Origin: Alphaproteobacteria bacterium
Lineage (GTDB): Bacteria > Pseudomonadota > Alphaproteobacteria > Micavibrionales > Micavibrionaceae
Assembly: GCA_016794305.1 (NCBI GenBank)
Contig: JAEUKN010000004.1
Span: 17,757 to 81,756 of the forward strand
Length of the DNA stretch: 64,000 nucleotides
Direction of reading: 5' to 3'
Shown here: positions 18,845 to 28,011 of the stretch, one piece after another
Numbering within the stretch: position 1 is the stretch's first letter
How the letters are laid out: every line of letters starts with the position of its first letter
The notes under the pieces: model-generated
What the model was told of the DNA's origin: nothing
The model's input: the letters and a program-made list of their open reading frames with translations, nothing else
The model's database searches: none
Made by a program: the position numbers and the translations under genes

Positions 18845-19450
18845 CTATTTTTGCGGAGGTGAGATTGAGCAAGACGCGCCCGACTTATTCCCCGACTTAT
18901 TCCATGGCGCATGCATAAGTGCCATGGCCAGCGCGCAAAATCCCGTAGCTCCGGCGATAAAGAGTAAAATTCCCGCCAATCCTGCTAGGGCAAAACCGAT
19001 CGTAAATCCCATATAACCGAGAGCCACAAAGGCCGCAATCACCAGGCCGACAACCATCTGCACCTGACGGAAAATAGGCACGCCGCAGCCGCAAGATGCC
19101 CCTGCATTGCCCACACCGCCGGCGGTGATGACCGGCAATCCTGCCTCTTTCCACGCTGTGATGCCGCCCGCGATGTTATAAAGCGGGGTAGCGGGGCTTT
19201 GGGGCTTGAAGATTTCACAGGCACTTTCGCCCCGCCGTCCTTTTAAACATTGAAAAATCACTTTTTTGCCCGCGGGATCAATCAAGCTCATCGTCTGCGG
19301 TACGCTTTGCAAGGGGATGGAGGTCGCATAGGCGATATGCTCGGCTTTAAATTCATCCGGTTCGCGCACGTCAATCAAAATCGCCTGGCCGGTTTTGAGC
19401 CATTCATGAGCCTGAGTTGCCGAGATATTTTCAAAATTGGGGTTGGTCAT
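18845..19450 (-). CDS. Rhodanese domain plus two-TM membrane protein (YgaP-like)
   Basis: The N-terminal rhodanese domain (about 5-112) carries the catalytic Cys68 in the loop FQCLKGRRGE, which accepts a sulfane sulfur; the C-terminal part (about 130-175) forms two hydrophobic helices, as in E. coli YgaP (DUF2892). Extra Cys at GASCGCGVP sit between the two parts. It lies downstream of an ArsR-type gene on the same strand, the ygaV-ygaP arrangement, although a small repeat element separates them. Likely role: handling persulfide at the membrane. The stop lies 3 bases from the end of the convergent lptM-like gene. Confidence 0.93.
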   Translation of the reverse strand: MTNPNFENISATQAHEWLKTGQAILIDVREPDEFKAEHIAYATSIPLQSVPQTMSLIDPAGKKVIFQCLKGRRGESACEIFKPQSPATPLYNIAGGITAWKEAGLPVITAGGVGNAGASCGCGVPIFRQVQMVVGLVIAAFVALGYMGFTIGFALAGLAGILLFIAGATGFCALAMALMHAPWNKSGNKSGASCSISPPQK

Positions 19451-19492
19451 GGTGTTTTCCTTTTTGGTTGTGGTTGTATACTCGGAATACTG

Positions 19493-19637
19493 AGAACTTG
19501 TTCATGATCTCTACTCCGGCGTTGGCTTTTCACGGTATTTCTGCGCTTCCGCTTCTCACGTACATCTATGTACGATCCGATGCGGTTCTCGAAAAACCGC
19601 AAAAATCCTTAGCCGCAGCGAGATCATGAACAGGTTC
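19493..19637. mobile_element. MITE-like palindromic element with 17-bp terminal inverted repeats
   Basis: The left end gaacttgttcatgatct (19493-19509) is the reverse complement of the right end agatcatgaacaggttc (19621-19637) with one mismatch. Inside are further hairpins: cgtacatctatgtacg (near-palindrome) and gcggtt..aaccgc. It has no room for a transposase. The terminal sequence catgaacaggttct recurs as a solo end near 42821. It interrupts the gap between the ArsR-type and rhodanese genes. Confidence 0.65.
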
Positions 19638-19677
19638 TGAAATCCCGGACGGCGTCGCTCGAGCCGTCACCGGCAAT

Positions 19678-20100
19678 TCAGTCTTCCAAGTATAAATCGG
19701 TCGTTGAGTGCGAGCAAAACTCAGAATATAAAAGCTCAATCATCCGCCGCACCAAAGGATGATCAATAGAATAATATAGCGTGCGATGATCACGACGAAA
19801 AGTCACAATTCCTTCAATTTTTAACTTTGATAAATGCTGTGACATGGATGTCTGCGCGATGCCCGTGGCGGTCATGAGCTCGCCAACGCTTTTTTCACTG
19901 TTTAAAAGGGCGCATAGAATTTTAAGGCGGTGCGGGCTGGCTAATCCTTTCATAAAATCTGCGGCCTTTGCGGCCTGCTCTGCCATATTTTTTTCGGCTA
20001 TATCTTTTTCTGCCAGATTTTTGTGCGAGGGTTTGGGGGGCTGATGGGTAGGGGATTTCCGCGAATGTGAAGGCTTTTGGGAAGGCTTTGTCGGGCTCAT
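19678..20100 (-). CDS. ArsR-family repressor of the SqrR/BigR/YgaV persulfide-sensing type
   Basis: 140 aa with a Lys/Ser/Pro-rich extension of about 40 residues before the winged helix. DNA-recognition helix: SVGELMTATGIAQTSMSQHL; wing: TFRRDHRTLYYSI. Cys63 (RLKILCALL) and Cys129 (YSEFCSH) are 66 residues apart, exactly the spacing of the two sulfide-sensing cysteines (41 and 107) of Rhodobacter SqrR, which form a tetrasulfide and release DNA. With a rhodanese gene downstream and an AhpD-like gene divergent, a reactive-sulfur response is strongly suggested. The true start may be an internal Met (e.g. MAEQAAKAADF). Confidence 0.92.
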   Translation of the reverse strand: MSPTKPSQKPSHSRKSPTHQPPKPSHKNLAEKDIAEKNMAEQAAKAADFMKGLASPHRLKILCALLNSEKSVGELMTATGIAQTSMSQHLSKLKIEGIVTFRRDHRTLYYSIDHPLVRRMIELLYSEFCSHSTTDLYLED

Positions 20101-20202
20101 AAAAAATCTCGCTAAAAAAAACTTGGTGCTGCGTCAAAAAAACACTTTATCAATTCATAATTTTATCATATCATAAATATATAAATTGTAAAGGAGATTT
20201 TC
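20101..20202. promoter_or_regulatory. Divergent AT-rich control region of the ArsR-type and AhpD-like genes
   Basis: A 102-base gap, very AT-rich. It contains a near-palindrome ttatcatatcataa and similar tcataa repeats that could be the repressor operator, and a strong aaggag site before the AhpD-like ATG. The operator assignment is an inference. Confidence 0.45.
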
Positions 20203-20553
20203 ATGACCAAAGATTACAAAGCCCTGACTGCCGATATTTCCGCCTATACGGCTGAATTAAAAAAAGAAGTTCCTGATGCCATGAACGGTTTTTATAGCAT
20301 GGCAAAGGCCGCAACCGCCGATGGTGTTTTGGATAAAAAAACCAAGGAATTTATTGCACTGGCCATTGGCGTGACGCAACGTTGTGACGGGTGTATCGGG
20401 TTTCATGCGAAAGCCTTGCATTCGCTCGGTGCAACACGGGCTGAGGTCGCTGAGATCATGGCGATGTGCGTATATATGGGCGGCGGACCTGCCTTGATGT
20501 ACGCGGCCGACGCCCTTCGTGCCTTTGACCAATTTGCAGGCACGCAGGCATAA
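20203..20553 (+). CDS. Carboxymuconolactone-decarboxylase / AhpD-like protein
   Basis: 116 aa, all-helical CMD fold. The redox motif Cys61-X-X-Cys64 with His68 (RCDGCIGFHAKAL) is intact, which marks the AhpD-like alkylhydroperoxidase branch rather than true decarboxylases. The AAGGAG ribosome site is ideal. It is divergent from the SqrR-like repressor and so is probably under its control; in this setting a role in thiol peroxide or persulfide detoxification is likely, though not shown. Confidence 0.9.
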   Translation: MTKDYKALTADISAYTAELKKEVPDAMNGFYSMAKAATADGVLDKKTKEFIALAIGVTQRCDGCIGFHAKALHSLGATRAEVAEIMAMCVYMGGGPALMYAADALRAFDQFAGTQA

Positions 20554-20612
20554 CAGTTTGTTTTTGTGAAGCCTATGAGCGGATATGGTGTGGAATTGCC
20601 GACATATTGAGC

Positions 20613-21062
20613 TTATGAATATGCCGGTGGGACGCCCATATGCTCGATTAAAAACTCGCTGAGGATAAGCTGCGCGGCCATTTTATCAATGATTTGGTCG
20701 CGTTTTTTGCGGGAATAATCAATTTTTTTGATCATGAAATCTTCGGCTTTTTGTGTCGAGAATCGTTCGTCATAAAAACATGCGGGACGGTGCGGTAGAT
20801 GCTTTGAAAGTTCAGTCCAGATATCGCGCGTGGCTTGGCATCTGCGGCTCAATGTCCCGTCAGCGTTAAGCGGCCAGCCAATGACAATCCCCCCGACATT
20901 ATAATCATTTATGACTTGGCTTAGGATCGCGGCATCCTTGGCGATTTTGGTGCGCGTTATCACCTTATGCGGTGTCACAATTCCGGATGGCATATGCGCC
21001 AAAGCCACGCCGATGGTTTTCGCCCCGATATCAAGGCCGATCAAAGGACTGTGCAGCGACAT
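20613..21062 (-). CDS. ruvX: Putative pre-16S rRNA nuclease / Holliday junction resolvase RuvX (YqgF)
   Basis: An RNase H-like nuclease that trims the 16S rRNA 5' end. Motifs: LIGLDIGAKTIGVA with the first catalytic Asp, VGGIVIGWPLNADGTLS, YDERFSTQKAE and a final DKMAAQLILSEFL with the last acidic residue. The frame is open to 21128, but the conserved part begins at MSLHSPLIGLDIG, so ATG 21062 (149 aa) is used. Confidence 0.93.
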   Translation of the reverse strand: MSLHSPLIGLDIGAKTIGVALAHMPSGIVTPHKVITRTKIAKDAAILSQVINDYNVGGIVIGWPLNADGTLSRRCQATRDIWTELSKHLPHRPACFYDERFSTQKAEDFMIKKIDYSRKKRDQIIDKMAAQLILSEFLIEHMGVPPAYS

Positions 21063-21158
21063 AGCAGCCGTACAAAACTCCGTAATGGTGAGGATCTGCG
21101 GAGGAGAGGAGGGAGGGGGCTGGGGCAATGGGAAGTCCTAAAAAAATATCGTTTCTAT

Positions 21159-21190
21159 GTATGGCTCAGTATGGGTATGGCTCAGTATGG
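21159..21190 (+). repeat. Perfect 16-bp tandem duplication
   Basis: The unit gtatggctcagtatgg is present twice head to tail (21159-21174 and 21175-21190), followed by a partial third copy. Confidence 0.85.
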
Positions 21191-21292
21191 CTCACAATTC
21201 CTCAAACTTAAATCAGCCCGTATCCCCGGAACAGAAAAAGTCTGATTTTTAAGACTCTTTCGCATATCCGGGGTCCGGTGATTGCCCCATGA

Positions 21293-21311
21293 CCCCGCAT
21301 CAAGTGCGGGG
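21293..21311. repeat. REP-like palindrome, copy 1
   Basis: The sequence ccccgcatcaagtgcgggg forms a GC-rich hairpin. The same sequence occurs at 26596-26614 and, inverted with one change, at 32449-32467. Confidence 0.75.
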
Positions 21312-21430
21312 TTACGGGATATGATGGAATGACAAGCTGATATGGCTTGCGATTGCGCCCTATCAATGTTAAATTTTATAGCTACCAGATTTTATGATAC
21401 CAAATCAAACAATTAAGACGGAAATTTTCT

Positions 21431-21718
21431 ATGACTATTGATGCTGCGACAGTGAAAAAAATAGCGCAATTGGCCCGTATACGCGTGAGTGACGAAGATA
21501 TCAATTATTACGGCCCGCAATTGCAGAATATTCTGGCGTGGGTGGAACAATTGGGGGAGGTAAACACGGATGGGGTTGAACCGCTCGCCAATGTCTCTGA
21601 AATCCCCTTAAGCCTGCGCGCGGATGTGGTGAATGACGGCAATATCCAACAAGATATCATCAAAAACGCCCCCGAAGCCGTGGAGGGTTTTTTTGTGGTT
21701 AGTAAAATTGTTGAATAA
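21431..21718 (+). CDS. gatC: Asp-tRNA(Asn)/Glu-tRNA(Gln) amidotransferase subunit C
   Basis: The small subunit that wraps around and stabilises GatA/GatB in the complex making Gln-tRNA(Gln) or Asn-tRNA(Asn). 95 aa, with the family pattern VKKIAQLARIRVSDEDINYY, then WVEQLGEVNTDGVEPLANV and PLSLRADVV and the C-terminal FFVVSKIVE. It is followed 49 bases later by gatA. Confidence 0.97.
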   Translation: MTIDAATVKKIAQLARIRVSDEDINYYGPQLQNILAWVEQLGEVNTDGVEPLANVSEIPLSLRADVVNDGNIQQDIIKNAPEAVEGFFVVSKIVE

Positions 21719-21767
21719 AATTATTTGTAATTTTTTAAAAATAAATATTCCTTGAGGGAGTGAGTAT

Positions 21768-23255
21768 ATGACAAGCGATCTGACCCGGTTAACCATTGCG
21801 CAAGCCTTGGAATCATTGCGCAAGAAGGAATTTAGCGCGGTGGAATTGGTCACAAGGCATGTGCGGAAAATGGAGCAATTGCGCCCCCTCAACGCTTTTA
21901 TTACTGAAACGGCGGAGCAGGCCGTCGCTGCGGCGGCGGAGTCTGACGCACGCATAGCGAAGGGGGAGATGCGCACACTTGAGGCCATTCCCATCGCGAT
22001 GAAGGATTTATTTTGCACAAAAGACATAAAAACCACAGCCGGGAGCCATATTCTGGGGAATTTTATTCCGCCCTATGAATCCACCGTGAGTCAGAAATTA
22101 ATGGACTCAGGCACGATTTCAATCGGTAAAGCCAATTTGGATGAATTTGCCATGGGCGGATCAAACACCACTAGCTATTACGGTCCCGTGGAAAACCCGT
22201 GGCGCAGCGAAAAATTCCCCGATAAAAAATTGGTGCCGGGTGGATCGTCGGGTGGATCGGCGGCGGCGGTGGCGGCGGGTGTTGCCATGGCCGCAACGGG
22301 AACGGATACGGGCGGGTCAACCCGTCAACCGGCCAGTTTTTGCGGCATTGTGGGGGTAAAACCAACCTATGGCCGTTGTTCTCGGTGGGGGATTGTGGCG
22401 TTTGCGTCCTCACTCGATCAGGCAGGAGTTTTTGCGAAAAATGTTGAGGATTCGGCATTGATGTTGGAAGCGATGTCAGGGCATGATGTGAAGGATACGA
22501 CCTCCGCCCCCCAGGCGGTGCCAAATTTTGCCGCACTGCTCAAACATGATCTGCGCGGCGTGCGGGTTGGAATTCCTAAGGAATATCGGGTGGATGGCAT
22601 GCCCCAAGATATTATTGACGTGTGGGAAAAGGGCGCTTCACTGTTAAAGGATGCGGGGGCGGAGATCGTTGAAATCTCCCTGCCGCATACCAAATATGCG
22701 GTGCCGACCTATTACATCATTGCGCCGGCTGAGGCTTCATCCAACCTCGCGCGCTATGACGGGGTGCGCTATGGGTTGCGCAAAGAAGGAAAAGATTTGG
22801 CGGAGACCTATGAACTCACCCGCGCGGAAGGATTCGGCGCCGAGGTCAAACGCCGCATTATGATCGGCACTTATTGCCTTTCCGCCGGATATTATGATGC
22901 GTATTATACCAAGGCATTGAAGATTCGCCGCCTGATCGCCAATGATTTTACTGAGGCATTTAAAAAATGCGATGTAATCCTCACTCCCACCGCGCCGTCT
23001 TCGGCCTTTGCGATTGGGGAAAATTCCGATGATCCGATTAAAATGTATTTGGGGGATGTGTTTACGATTCCGGCCTCCCTCGCGGGGTTGCCGGGTATGT
23101 CCATTCCCGCAACATTGGATGATCAGGGGCTGCCGTTGGGGCTACAGATTATTTCCCGTGCGTGGGACGAGGTCGGAATGTTCCGCGCGGCCTATGCGTT
23201 GGAGCAAGCCCTAAACTTTACTGCCAAACCTGCTTTGGCAAAGGTGGCGGCTTAG
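21768..23255 (+). CDS. gatA: Asp-tRNA(Asn)/Glu-tRNA(Gln) amidotransferase subunit A
   Basis: The amidase subunit that releases ammonia from glutamine. The amidase-signature catalytic triad is present: Lys in [10 protein letters not shown], and the two Ser in [15 protein letters not shown] and [16 protein letters not shown]. 495 aa, full length. Alphaproteobacteria lacking GlnRS and/or AsnRS depend on this complex. gatB does not follow directly: three other genes lie in between. Confidence 0.98.
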   Translation: MTSDLTRLTIAQALESLRKKEFSAVELVTRHVRKMEQLRPLNAFITETAEQAVAAAAESDARIAKGEMRTLEAIPIAMKDLFCTKDIKTTAGSHILGNFIPPYESTVSQKLMDSGTISIGKANLDEFAMGGSNTTSYYGPVENPWRSEKFPDKKLVPGGSSGGSAAAVAAGVAMAATGTDTGGSTRQPASFCGIVGVKPTYGRCSRWGIVAFASSLDQAGVFAKNVEDSALMLEAMSGHDVKDTTSAPQAVPNFAALLKHDLRGVRVGIPKEYRVDGMPQDIIDVWEKGASLLKDAGAEIVEISLPHTKYAVPTYYIIAPAEASSNLARYDGVRYGLRKEGKDLAETYELTRAEGFGAEVKRRIMIGTYCLSAGYYDAYYTKALKIRRLIANDFTEAFKKCDVILTPTAPSSAFAIGENSDDPIKMYLGDVFTIPASLAGLPGMSIPATLDDQGLPLGLQIISRAWDEVGMFRAAYALEQALNFTAKPALAKVAA

Positions 23256-23311
23256 GCGCAAGGGGGATTTTGGTCCTACGCGGCTCCGGTTTTAAGACAG
23301 AGGAAAAGACA

Positions 23312-23632
23312 ATGGTGCAAAGGGTAAAGCTTGTCGTTTATGTTCCCGTCACACATACAAATGTGGTGTTGGCGGCCATGGGTGATGCAGGCGCCGGGGT
23401 AATTGGGAATTACACCCATTGCTCATTCGTTTCCCAGGGAAAGGGGCAATTTTTACCAAACGATAAAGCCAATCCGTTTATAGGCAAATGCGGGATTTTA
23501 GAAATTGTTGATGAAAGTAGGATTGAGGTAACCGTATTCAAAGAGAGGCTCGAATATGTGATCAAGGCTATGAAATCTACGCATCCTTATGAAGAAGTCG
23601 CCTTTGATGTGTATGTTTTGGAGGATGTGTAA
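23312..23632 (+). CDS. NIF3/YqfO-like PII-type domain protein
   Basis: 106 aa. The ATG at 23312 (MVQRVKLVVYVPVTH) has an AGAGGA site; a longer frame runs back into gatA without family likeness. The protein resembles the stand-alone version of the insert domain of NIF3/YqfO proteins (COG3323), with GAGVIGNYTHCSFVSQGKGQF and the C-terminal THPYEEVAFDVYVLE. The fold is ferredoxin-like, similar to PII and CutA; the biochemical role is unknown. Its TAA overlaps the next ATG (TAATG). Confidence 0.88.
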   Translation: MVQRVKLVVYVPVTHTNVVLAAMGDAGAGVIGNYTHCSFVSQGKGQFLPNDKANPFIGKCGILEIVDESRIEVTVFKERLEYVIKAMKSTHPYEEVAFDVYVLEDV

Positions 23633-24372
23633 TGCCGCGCAAGCTCAAGCGACTCATATGCTTTAAGGGTGGGGGAGACATAAGTGCGAATAGTCGAATT
23701 GTGAGTCTGCTGTGCATGATGTTGTTTATCGGGGTGGGGCTAATTACTACGCCGCTCCACGCCAAGCCGGTTTATGACCCGAATGCGGCGCGGTTTAGCG
23801 ACTCCAATATTGACCCTATACTGCCTGACCTGCCGATGACCCCCGCCCCGAAAGACGTCATCCCCAACGAAGTCGCAACTAAAATTTATGATCGCTGCCT
23901 ATCCAAGGTGCCGCCGCGATTTACCCCGGACGGGCATCAATATTTTTGCACCTGTACGGCGGCGGCTATTCAGGGCAATTTAAGACTGTCGGAACTGCGC
24001 GAAATTCAGAATAAGCGGAATTGGAAATTGGGAAACAAAGCCTTTGAAAAATATATTCATACTTCGGTGATTCCGTGTTTGGATATGCCCGTGAATGATA
24101 TGGAATATATGTCGTGTATTCTCTATCGCGGGACGGATATTCGTGTATCCCGCGTGCCGCTCTATTGCCAATGCGTTAGCACGGCCATGAGCAATCATTT
24201 CACCCAATTCGGAGAAATTGAGATGATGACCGAATGGGGGGACACGAGTAAGAAATATGACTCTCCCCTGACGGCTCTATGGGAAAGCGGAGACTATAAC
24301 CGCAATAAAGATTTGATCAGCGAGCGATGTTTGGCAAGTTATTTGAGCGATCACCCCTTTACGGGGCAGTAA
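23632..24372 (+). CDS. Secreted protein with two Cys-X-Cys modules (paralogue 1)
   Basis: 246 aa from the ATG coupled to the previous gene; a GTG at 23701 (SLLCMMLFIG) gives a shorter, more typical signal peptide ending near PLHAKP. The mature part has two similar halves: YDRCLSKV ... YFCTCTAAAI ... VIPCLDMPVND, then MSCILYRG ... LYCQCVSTAM ... SERCLASYL. The arrangement of Cys, CXC and a single later Cys matches the next gene almost position for position and, once, the protein between nuoF and nuoG. No known family recognised. It is probably periplasmic with disulfides or bound metal; it lies within the interrupted gat operon. Confidence 0.85.
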   Translation: MPRKLKRLICFKGGGDISANSRIVSLLCMMLFIGVGLITTPLHAKPVYDPNAARFSDSNIDPILPDLPMTPAPKDVIPNEVATKIYDRCLSKVPPRFTPDGHQYFCTCTAAAIQGNLRLSELREIQNKRNWKLGNKAFEKYIHTSVIPCLDMPVNDMEYMSCILYRGTDIRVSRVPLYCQCVSTAMSNHFTQFGEIEMMTEWGDTSKKYDSPLTALWESGDYNRNKDLISERCLASYLSDHPFTGQ

Positions 24373-24380
24373 ATTTTCTT

Positions 24381-24401
24381 GGGTATAATTTAGGGTATAA
24401 T
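24381..24401 (+). repeat. Duplicated -10-like sequence before paralogue 2
   Basis: The 9-mer gggtataat occurs at 24381-24389 and 24393-24401, creating two TATAAT boxes 12 bases apart. The same 9-mer also precedes the PH-domain gene at 60501. They may be promoter elements for the next gene. Confidence 0.5.
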
Positions 24402-24449
24402 GATTAACATAAACTCACAATGATGGGTGGACGATAAAAGGAGTTGAGG

Positions 24450-25010
24450 ATGAAATTTTGTCAAATAAAGCTACTTTATGCCGGATTTTTATGTCTTTTG
24501 TGTGCAGGGGCGGTGTTAAGCGGTGCGGCTCAGGCTGCGGGTACGCCCGTTACCAATGACATGGCGGTGAAATATTACGACCAGTGTTTGGGCAACGCCG
24601 CCAAGGACGGCACGATGTTTGAAGCAAATGCCAAAAATTTTTGTGAATGCACCGCCCAAAAAATGAAATCCACCCTCTCGCAAGAGGAGCTTCAGGCTTT
24701 ACAAGGCCAGGATCAGTCCGCACGCAATGTCATCAATAAGATTTTGATCTATGTCAATGGGCCGTGTATGCAATATCCGATCAATGACCTGGTTTTACGG
24801 AAATGTATGCAGGATATCGGTAATGAAAGAACCTGCACTTGTCTTTCCGGCGGCATTTCGACTTATTTAGCCAAGGAAGCACCCAAGGTGCTGGCAGATG
24901 TTTTGGACCGCGATCCGAATATCACGGACCCGCTGGGGGCACTTATGAATTCACCATCCTATAAAATTCAGGAAAATAAAATTGCGTTGCGATGTGCCTC
25001 CGGCGGTTAA
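24450..25010 (+). CDS. Secreted protein with two Cys-X-Cys modules (paralogue 2)
   Basis: 186 aa from ATG 24450, which has AAGGAG at a 6-base spacing; a TTG two codons upstream is less likely. Signal peptide: LLYAGFLCLLCAGAVLSG with cleavage near AAQAAG. Mature module 1: YYDQCLGNA ... NFCECTAQKM ... NGPCMQYPIND; module 2: RKCMQDIG ... RTCTCLSGGI ... LRCASGG. It aligns to the preceding gene product along its length, so the pair arose by duplication. Unknown function. gatB follows after 78 bases. Confidence 0.87.
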   Translation: MKFCQIKLLYAGFLCLLCAGAVLSGAAQAAGTPVTNDMAVKYYDQCLGNAAKDGTMFEANAKNFCECTAQKMKSTLSQEELQALQGQDQSARNVINKILIYVNGPCMQYPINDLVLRKCMQDIGNERTCTCLSGGISTYLAKEAPKVLADVLDRDPNITDPLGALMNSPSYKIQENKIALRCASGG

Positions 25011-25088
25011 TTTCATGCGAAAAACATAGACAAATCAAATAATTGGATAATATAGTTAATCAAAAACATAAGGGTTAAAAACAAAAAA

Positions 25089-26546
25089 ATGTCAGCACTG
25101 ATTCACGGAAAAACGGGCGATTGGGAAATTGTAATCGGGATGGAGGTGCATGCCCAGGTCATCGCGCATTCCAAATTATTTTCCGGGGCGGCCACGGATT
25201 TTGGGGCCGCGCCGAATTCTCAGGTCTCGCTGGTGGATGCCGCGATGCCCGGAATGTTGCCGGTTTTAAATGAAAAATGTGTGGAACAGGCGGTCAAAAC
25301 CGGGCTTGGGCTTAACTCTGAAATCAATCTCTATTCCCGATTTGACCGTAAAAATTATTTTTATCCTGATTTGCCGCAAGGTTATCAAATCTCGCAATTT
25401 CAATTCCCGATTGTGGGAAAAGGGGCGGTTGAAATTAACCTTGCCAACAATGAAACCAAAACCATCGGCATCACGCGGTTGCATTTAGAGCAAGATGCGG
25501 GCAAATCCCTCCATGATCAACACCCGACCAAGAGCTATGTTGATCTCAATCGTTCGGGGTGTGCGTTGATGGAAATTGTGTCCGAACCCGACCTGCGCGG
25601 GCCGGAGGAGGCGGTGGCCTATTTAACCAAGCTGCGCATGATTTTGCGGTATTTGGAAACATGCGATGGAAATTTTGAGGAAGGATCGATGCGCGCGGAT
25701 GTGAATGTCTCAGTCCGTAAGGTGGGTGCGCCCTATGGAACGCGGTGCGAAATTAAAAATGTGAACTCACTCAAGGCTGTTCAGCTGGCGATTGAGTATG
25801 AGGCCGCGCGGCAGGTCGAGGTGATAGAGGAGGGCGGCACAATCAAACAAGAAACACGATTATGGGATCCGGTTAAGCTCGAAACCCGCTCTATGCGCTC
25901 CAAAGAAGAAGCACATGATTACCGCTATTTCCCTGATCCTGACCTGTTGCCGTTGGTGATTGAACAAAATTTTGTGGATCGTATTCGTGAAACTTTACCC
26001 GAACTTCCCGACCAAAAAATGCATCGTTTTATGAATGAGTATGGATTGGGTGTTTATGATTCTTCCGTGTTGATTATGGAACGGGCGCGGGCTGATTTTT
26101 ATGAACGCGCGGCCAAGGGGCGCGACCCGAAACTCACCGCCAACTGGGTGATTAATGAATTGCTGGGCGGTCTTAATAAAGACGGCAAAAGCTTAAGTGA
26201 AAGCCCGATTGCCGCGGAACAAATCGGCGAATTGGTGGGATTGATTGAAGACAAAACCATATCGGGCAAAATTGCCAAGGATGTTTTTGCCGAAATGATG
26301 AAAACCGGACTCTCGCCGCAAAAAATCGTGGCGGATCAGGGCCTGCAACAGGTCACGGATACCGGTGCGATTGAAAAAATCGTGGATGAAGTCCTGGCTT
26401 CTAATCCCGATAATGTCGCGGCCTACCGCGCCGGGAAGGACAAATTATTCGGATTTTTTGTCGGCCAAGTGATGAAAAAATCCCAAGGCAAGGCCAACCC
26501 CGATGCGGTGAATGAACTTCTTATAAGCAAACTGAAAGCGGAGTAG
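25089..26546 (+). CDS. gatB: Asp-tRNA(Asn)/Glu-tRNA(Gln) amidotransferase subunit B
   Basis: The kinase-like subunit that activates mis-acylated Glu- or Asp-tRNA with ATP and binds the tRNA. Signatures: [12 protein letters not shown], the [16 protein letters not shown] loop, [41 protein letters not shown] and the C-terminal YqeY-like tail ([16 protein letters not shown]). 485 aa, full length. It ends shortly before a bidirectional terminator. Confidence 0.98.
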   Translation: MSALIHGKTGDWEIVIGMEVHAQVIAHSKLFSGAATDFGAAPNSQVSLVDAAMPGMLPVLNEKCVEQAVKTGLGLNSEINLYSRFDRKNYFYPDLPQGYQISQFQFPIVGKGAVEINLANNETKTIGITRLHLEQDAGKSLHDQHPTKSYVDLNRSGCALMEIVSEPDLRGPEEAVAYLTKLRMILRYLETCDGNFEEGSMRADVNVSVRKVGAPYGTRCEIKNVNSLKAVQLAIEYEAARQVEVIEEGGTIKQETRLWDPVKLETRSMRSKEEAHDYRYFPDPDLLPLVIEQNFVDRIRETLPELPDQKMHRFMNEYGLGVYDSSVLIMERARADFYERAAKGRDPKLTANWVINELLGGLNKDGKSLSESPIAAEQIGELVGLIEDKTISGKIAKDVFAEMMKTGLSPQKIVADQGLQQVTDTGAIEKIVDEVLASNPDNVAAYRAGKDKLFGFFVGQVMKKSQGKANPDAVNELLISKLKAE

Positions 26547-26592
26547 GTTTCTATTCTTCCCAACTCCAACTTATAGACTCAAAAAATGGCCT

Positions 26593-26617
26593 AAACCCCG
26601 CATCAAGTGCGGGGTTT
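26593..26617. terminator. Bidirectional terminator / REP-like palindrome, copy 2
   Basis: AAACCCCGCA pairs perfectly with TGCGGGGTTT around a 5-base loop and is followed by TTTGC. It lies between the convergent gatB and glyA genes and reuses the ccccgcatcaagtgcgggg sequence of 21293-21311. Confidence 0.8.
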
Positions 26618-26648
26618 TGCAATCTTTTGAGTCTAATAATTCATAAAA

Positions 26649-27980
26649 TTATCCGTAGATCGGGAATTGATCACACAGGGCCTTAACCTTGGCGCGGACG
26701 GATTTTTCGACTTCGCCGTTGCCTTCCGGTCCGTTGGCCACCAGACCGTCAAGCACCTCTAGAATCAATTCGCCGATGATGCGCCATTCCTGCGCGCCAA
26801 ATCCGCGCGTGGTGCCTGCCGGTGTGCCAAGCCGAATGCCCGATGTCACCGCAGGTGGGGCGGGGTCATACGGTACTGCGTTTTTATTGCAGGTAATGCC
26901 GGCATGCTCCAACGCCAAATCCACCACTTTGCCCGTGAGGTTTTTGGGGCGCAAATCAACCAGCACGATATGGCTGTCTGTCCCGCCTGAGACAATATCA
27001 AGCCCGCCATCAACCAAGGTTTGCGCCAAAATTTTGGCATTTTTCACGACATTTTGCGCATAGTCTTTGAAGTCCGGGCGCAGGGCTTCGCCAAAGGCCA
27101 CGGCTTTGCCGGCGATGACATGCTCCAGCGGGCCGCCCTGAATCCCTGGGAAAATCGAGGAATTAATTTTTTTCGCGATGGTTTCGTCATTGGTCATGAT
27201 CATGCCGCCGCGCGGGCCGCGCAGGGTTTTGTGCGTGGTGGTGGTGACGACATGGGCGTGGGGAAAGGGGGAGGGGTAAGAGCCGCCGGCCACCAAGCCC
27301 GCATAGTGGGCGATATCAGCAAATAAAATCGCGCCGACCTCATCCGCAATGGCGCGGAATTTGGCAAAGTCAATCACGCGCGGATAGGCCGATGCGCCGC
27401 ACACAATCATTTTTGGTTTATGTTCGCGGGCGAGTTGTGCGACTTCATCATAATCAATCAATCCGTCTTCACGCTTAACGCCATATTGCACGGCATTGAG
27501 CCACTTGCCCGATTGGTTGGGCGCCGCGCCATGGGTCAAATGCCCGCCCGATGCCAACGACATGCCCAAAATTGTGTCATGAGGTTGTAAAAGTGCGAAA
27601 TATACGCCCTGATTGGCTTGGGACCCCGAATTTGGTTGGACATTCACATACGCACATCCGAATAATTGCTTGGCGCGGTCAATCGCCAATTGTTCGACCA
27701 CATCCACAAATTCGCACCCCTGATAGTAACGTTTTCCGGGATAGCCTTCGGCATATTTGTTGGTGAGGATGGAGCCCTGAGCCTCTAACACCGCGCGGGA
27801 GACAATATTTTCCGAGGCGATGAGTTCGATTTGATTTTGCTGGCGGTTGAGTTCCTTTTGAATTGTCGCGAAGACATCTTTATCTGAGCTACTCAAACTC
27901 TCTCCAAAAAAAGAGGCGGTCGCGGAGTTTGATGAGGCGTTTGATGGGGCTTTGGCGGCTGCGGCGGTTTGGGATGTCAT
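26649..27980 (-). CDS. glyA: Serine hydroxymethyltransferase
   Basis: A PLP enzyme that interconverts serine and glycine with THF and is the main source of one-carbon units. Motifs: [37 protein letters not shown], the PLP-lysine segment [14 protein letters not shown], and [11 protein letters not shown] near the C-terminus. The N-terminus has an unusual Ala/Ser-rich extension of about 25 residues before FFGESL, but GAAGGAG at an ideal distance supports ATG 27980. It follows prs by 31 bases on the same strand. Confidence 0.98.
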   Translation of the reverse strand: MTSQTAAAAKAPSNASSNSATASFFGESLSSSDKDVFATIQKELNRQQNQIELIASENIVSRAVLEAQGSILTNKYAEGYPGKRYYQGCEFVDVVEQLAIDRAKQLFGCAYVNVQPNSGSQANQGVYFALLQPHDTILGMSLASGGHLTHGAAPNQSGKWLNAVQYGVKREDGLIDYDEVAQLAREHKPKMIVCGASAYPRVIDFAKFRAIADEVGAILFADIAHYAGLVAGGSYPSPFPHAHVVTTTTHKTLRGPRGGMIMTNDETIAKKINSSIFPGIQGGPLEHVIAGKAVAFGEALRPDFKDYAQNVVKNAKILAQTLVDGGLDIVSGGTDSHIVLVDLRPKNLTGKVVDLALEHAGITCNKNAVPYDPAPPAVTSGIRLGTPAGTTRGFGAQEWRIIGELILEVLDGLVANGPEGNGEVEKSVRAKVKALCDQFPIYG

Positions 27981-28011
27981 GGGCGGGCTCCTTCAGGGTT
28001 GGTACGATGAA

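Larger units (their letters stand above)
21063..21430. other. Intergenic region with a tandem duplication and a GC palindrome
   Basis: No gene is seen. It holds a perfect 16-bp tandem duplication at 21159-21190, a GC palindrome at 21293-21311, and presumably the gatC promoter just before 21431. Confidence 0.5.

Noticed and set aside
19417..19629. 70 aa open frame through the MITE-like element
   Set aside because: Produced by the repeat sequence itself; no protein features.
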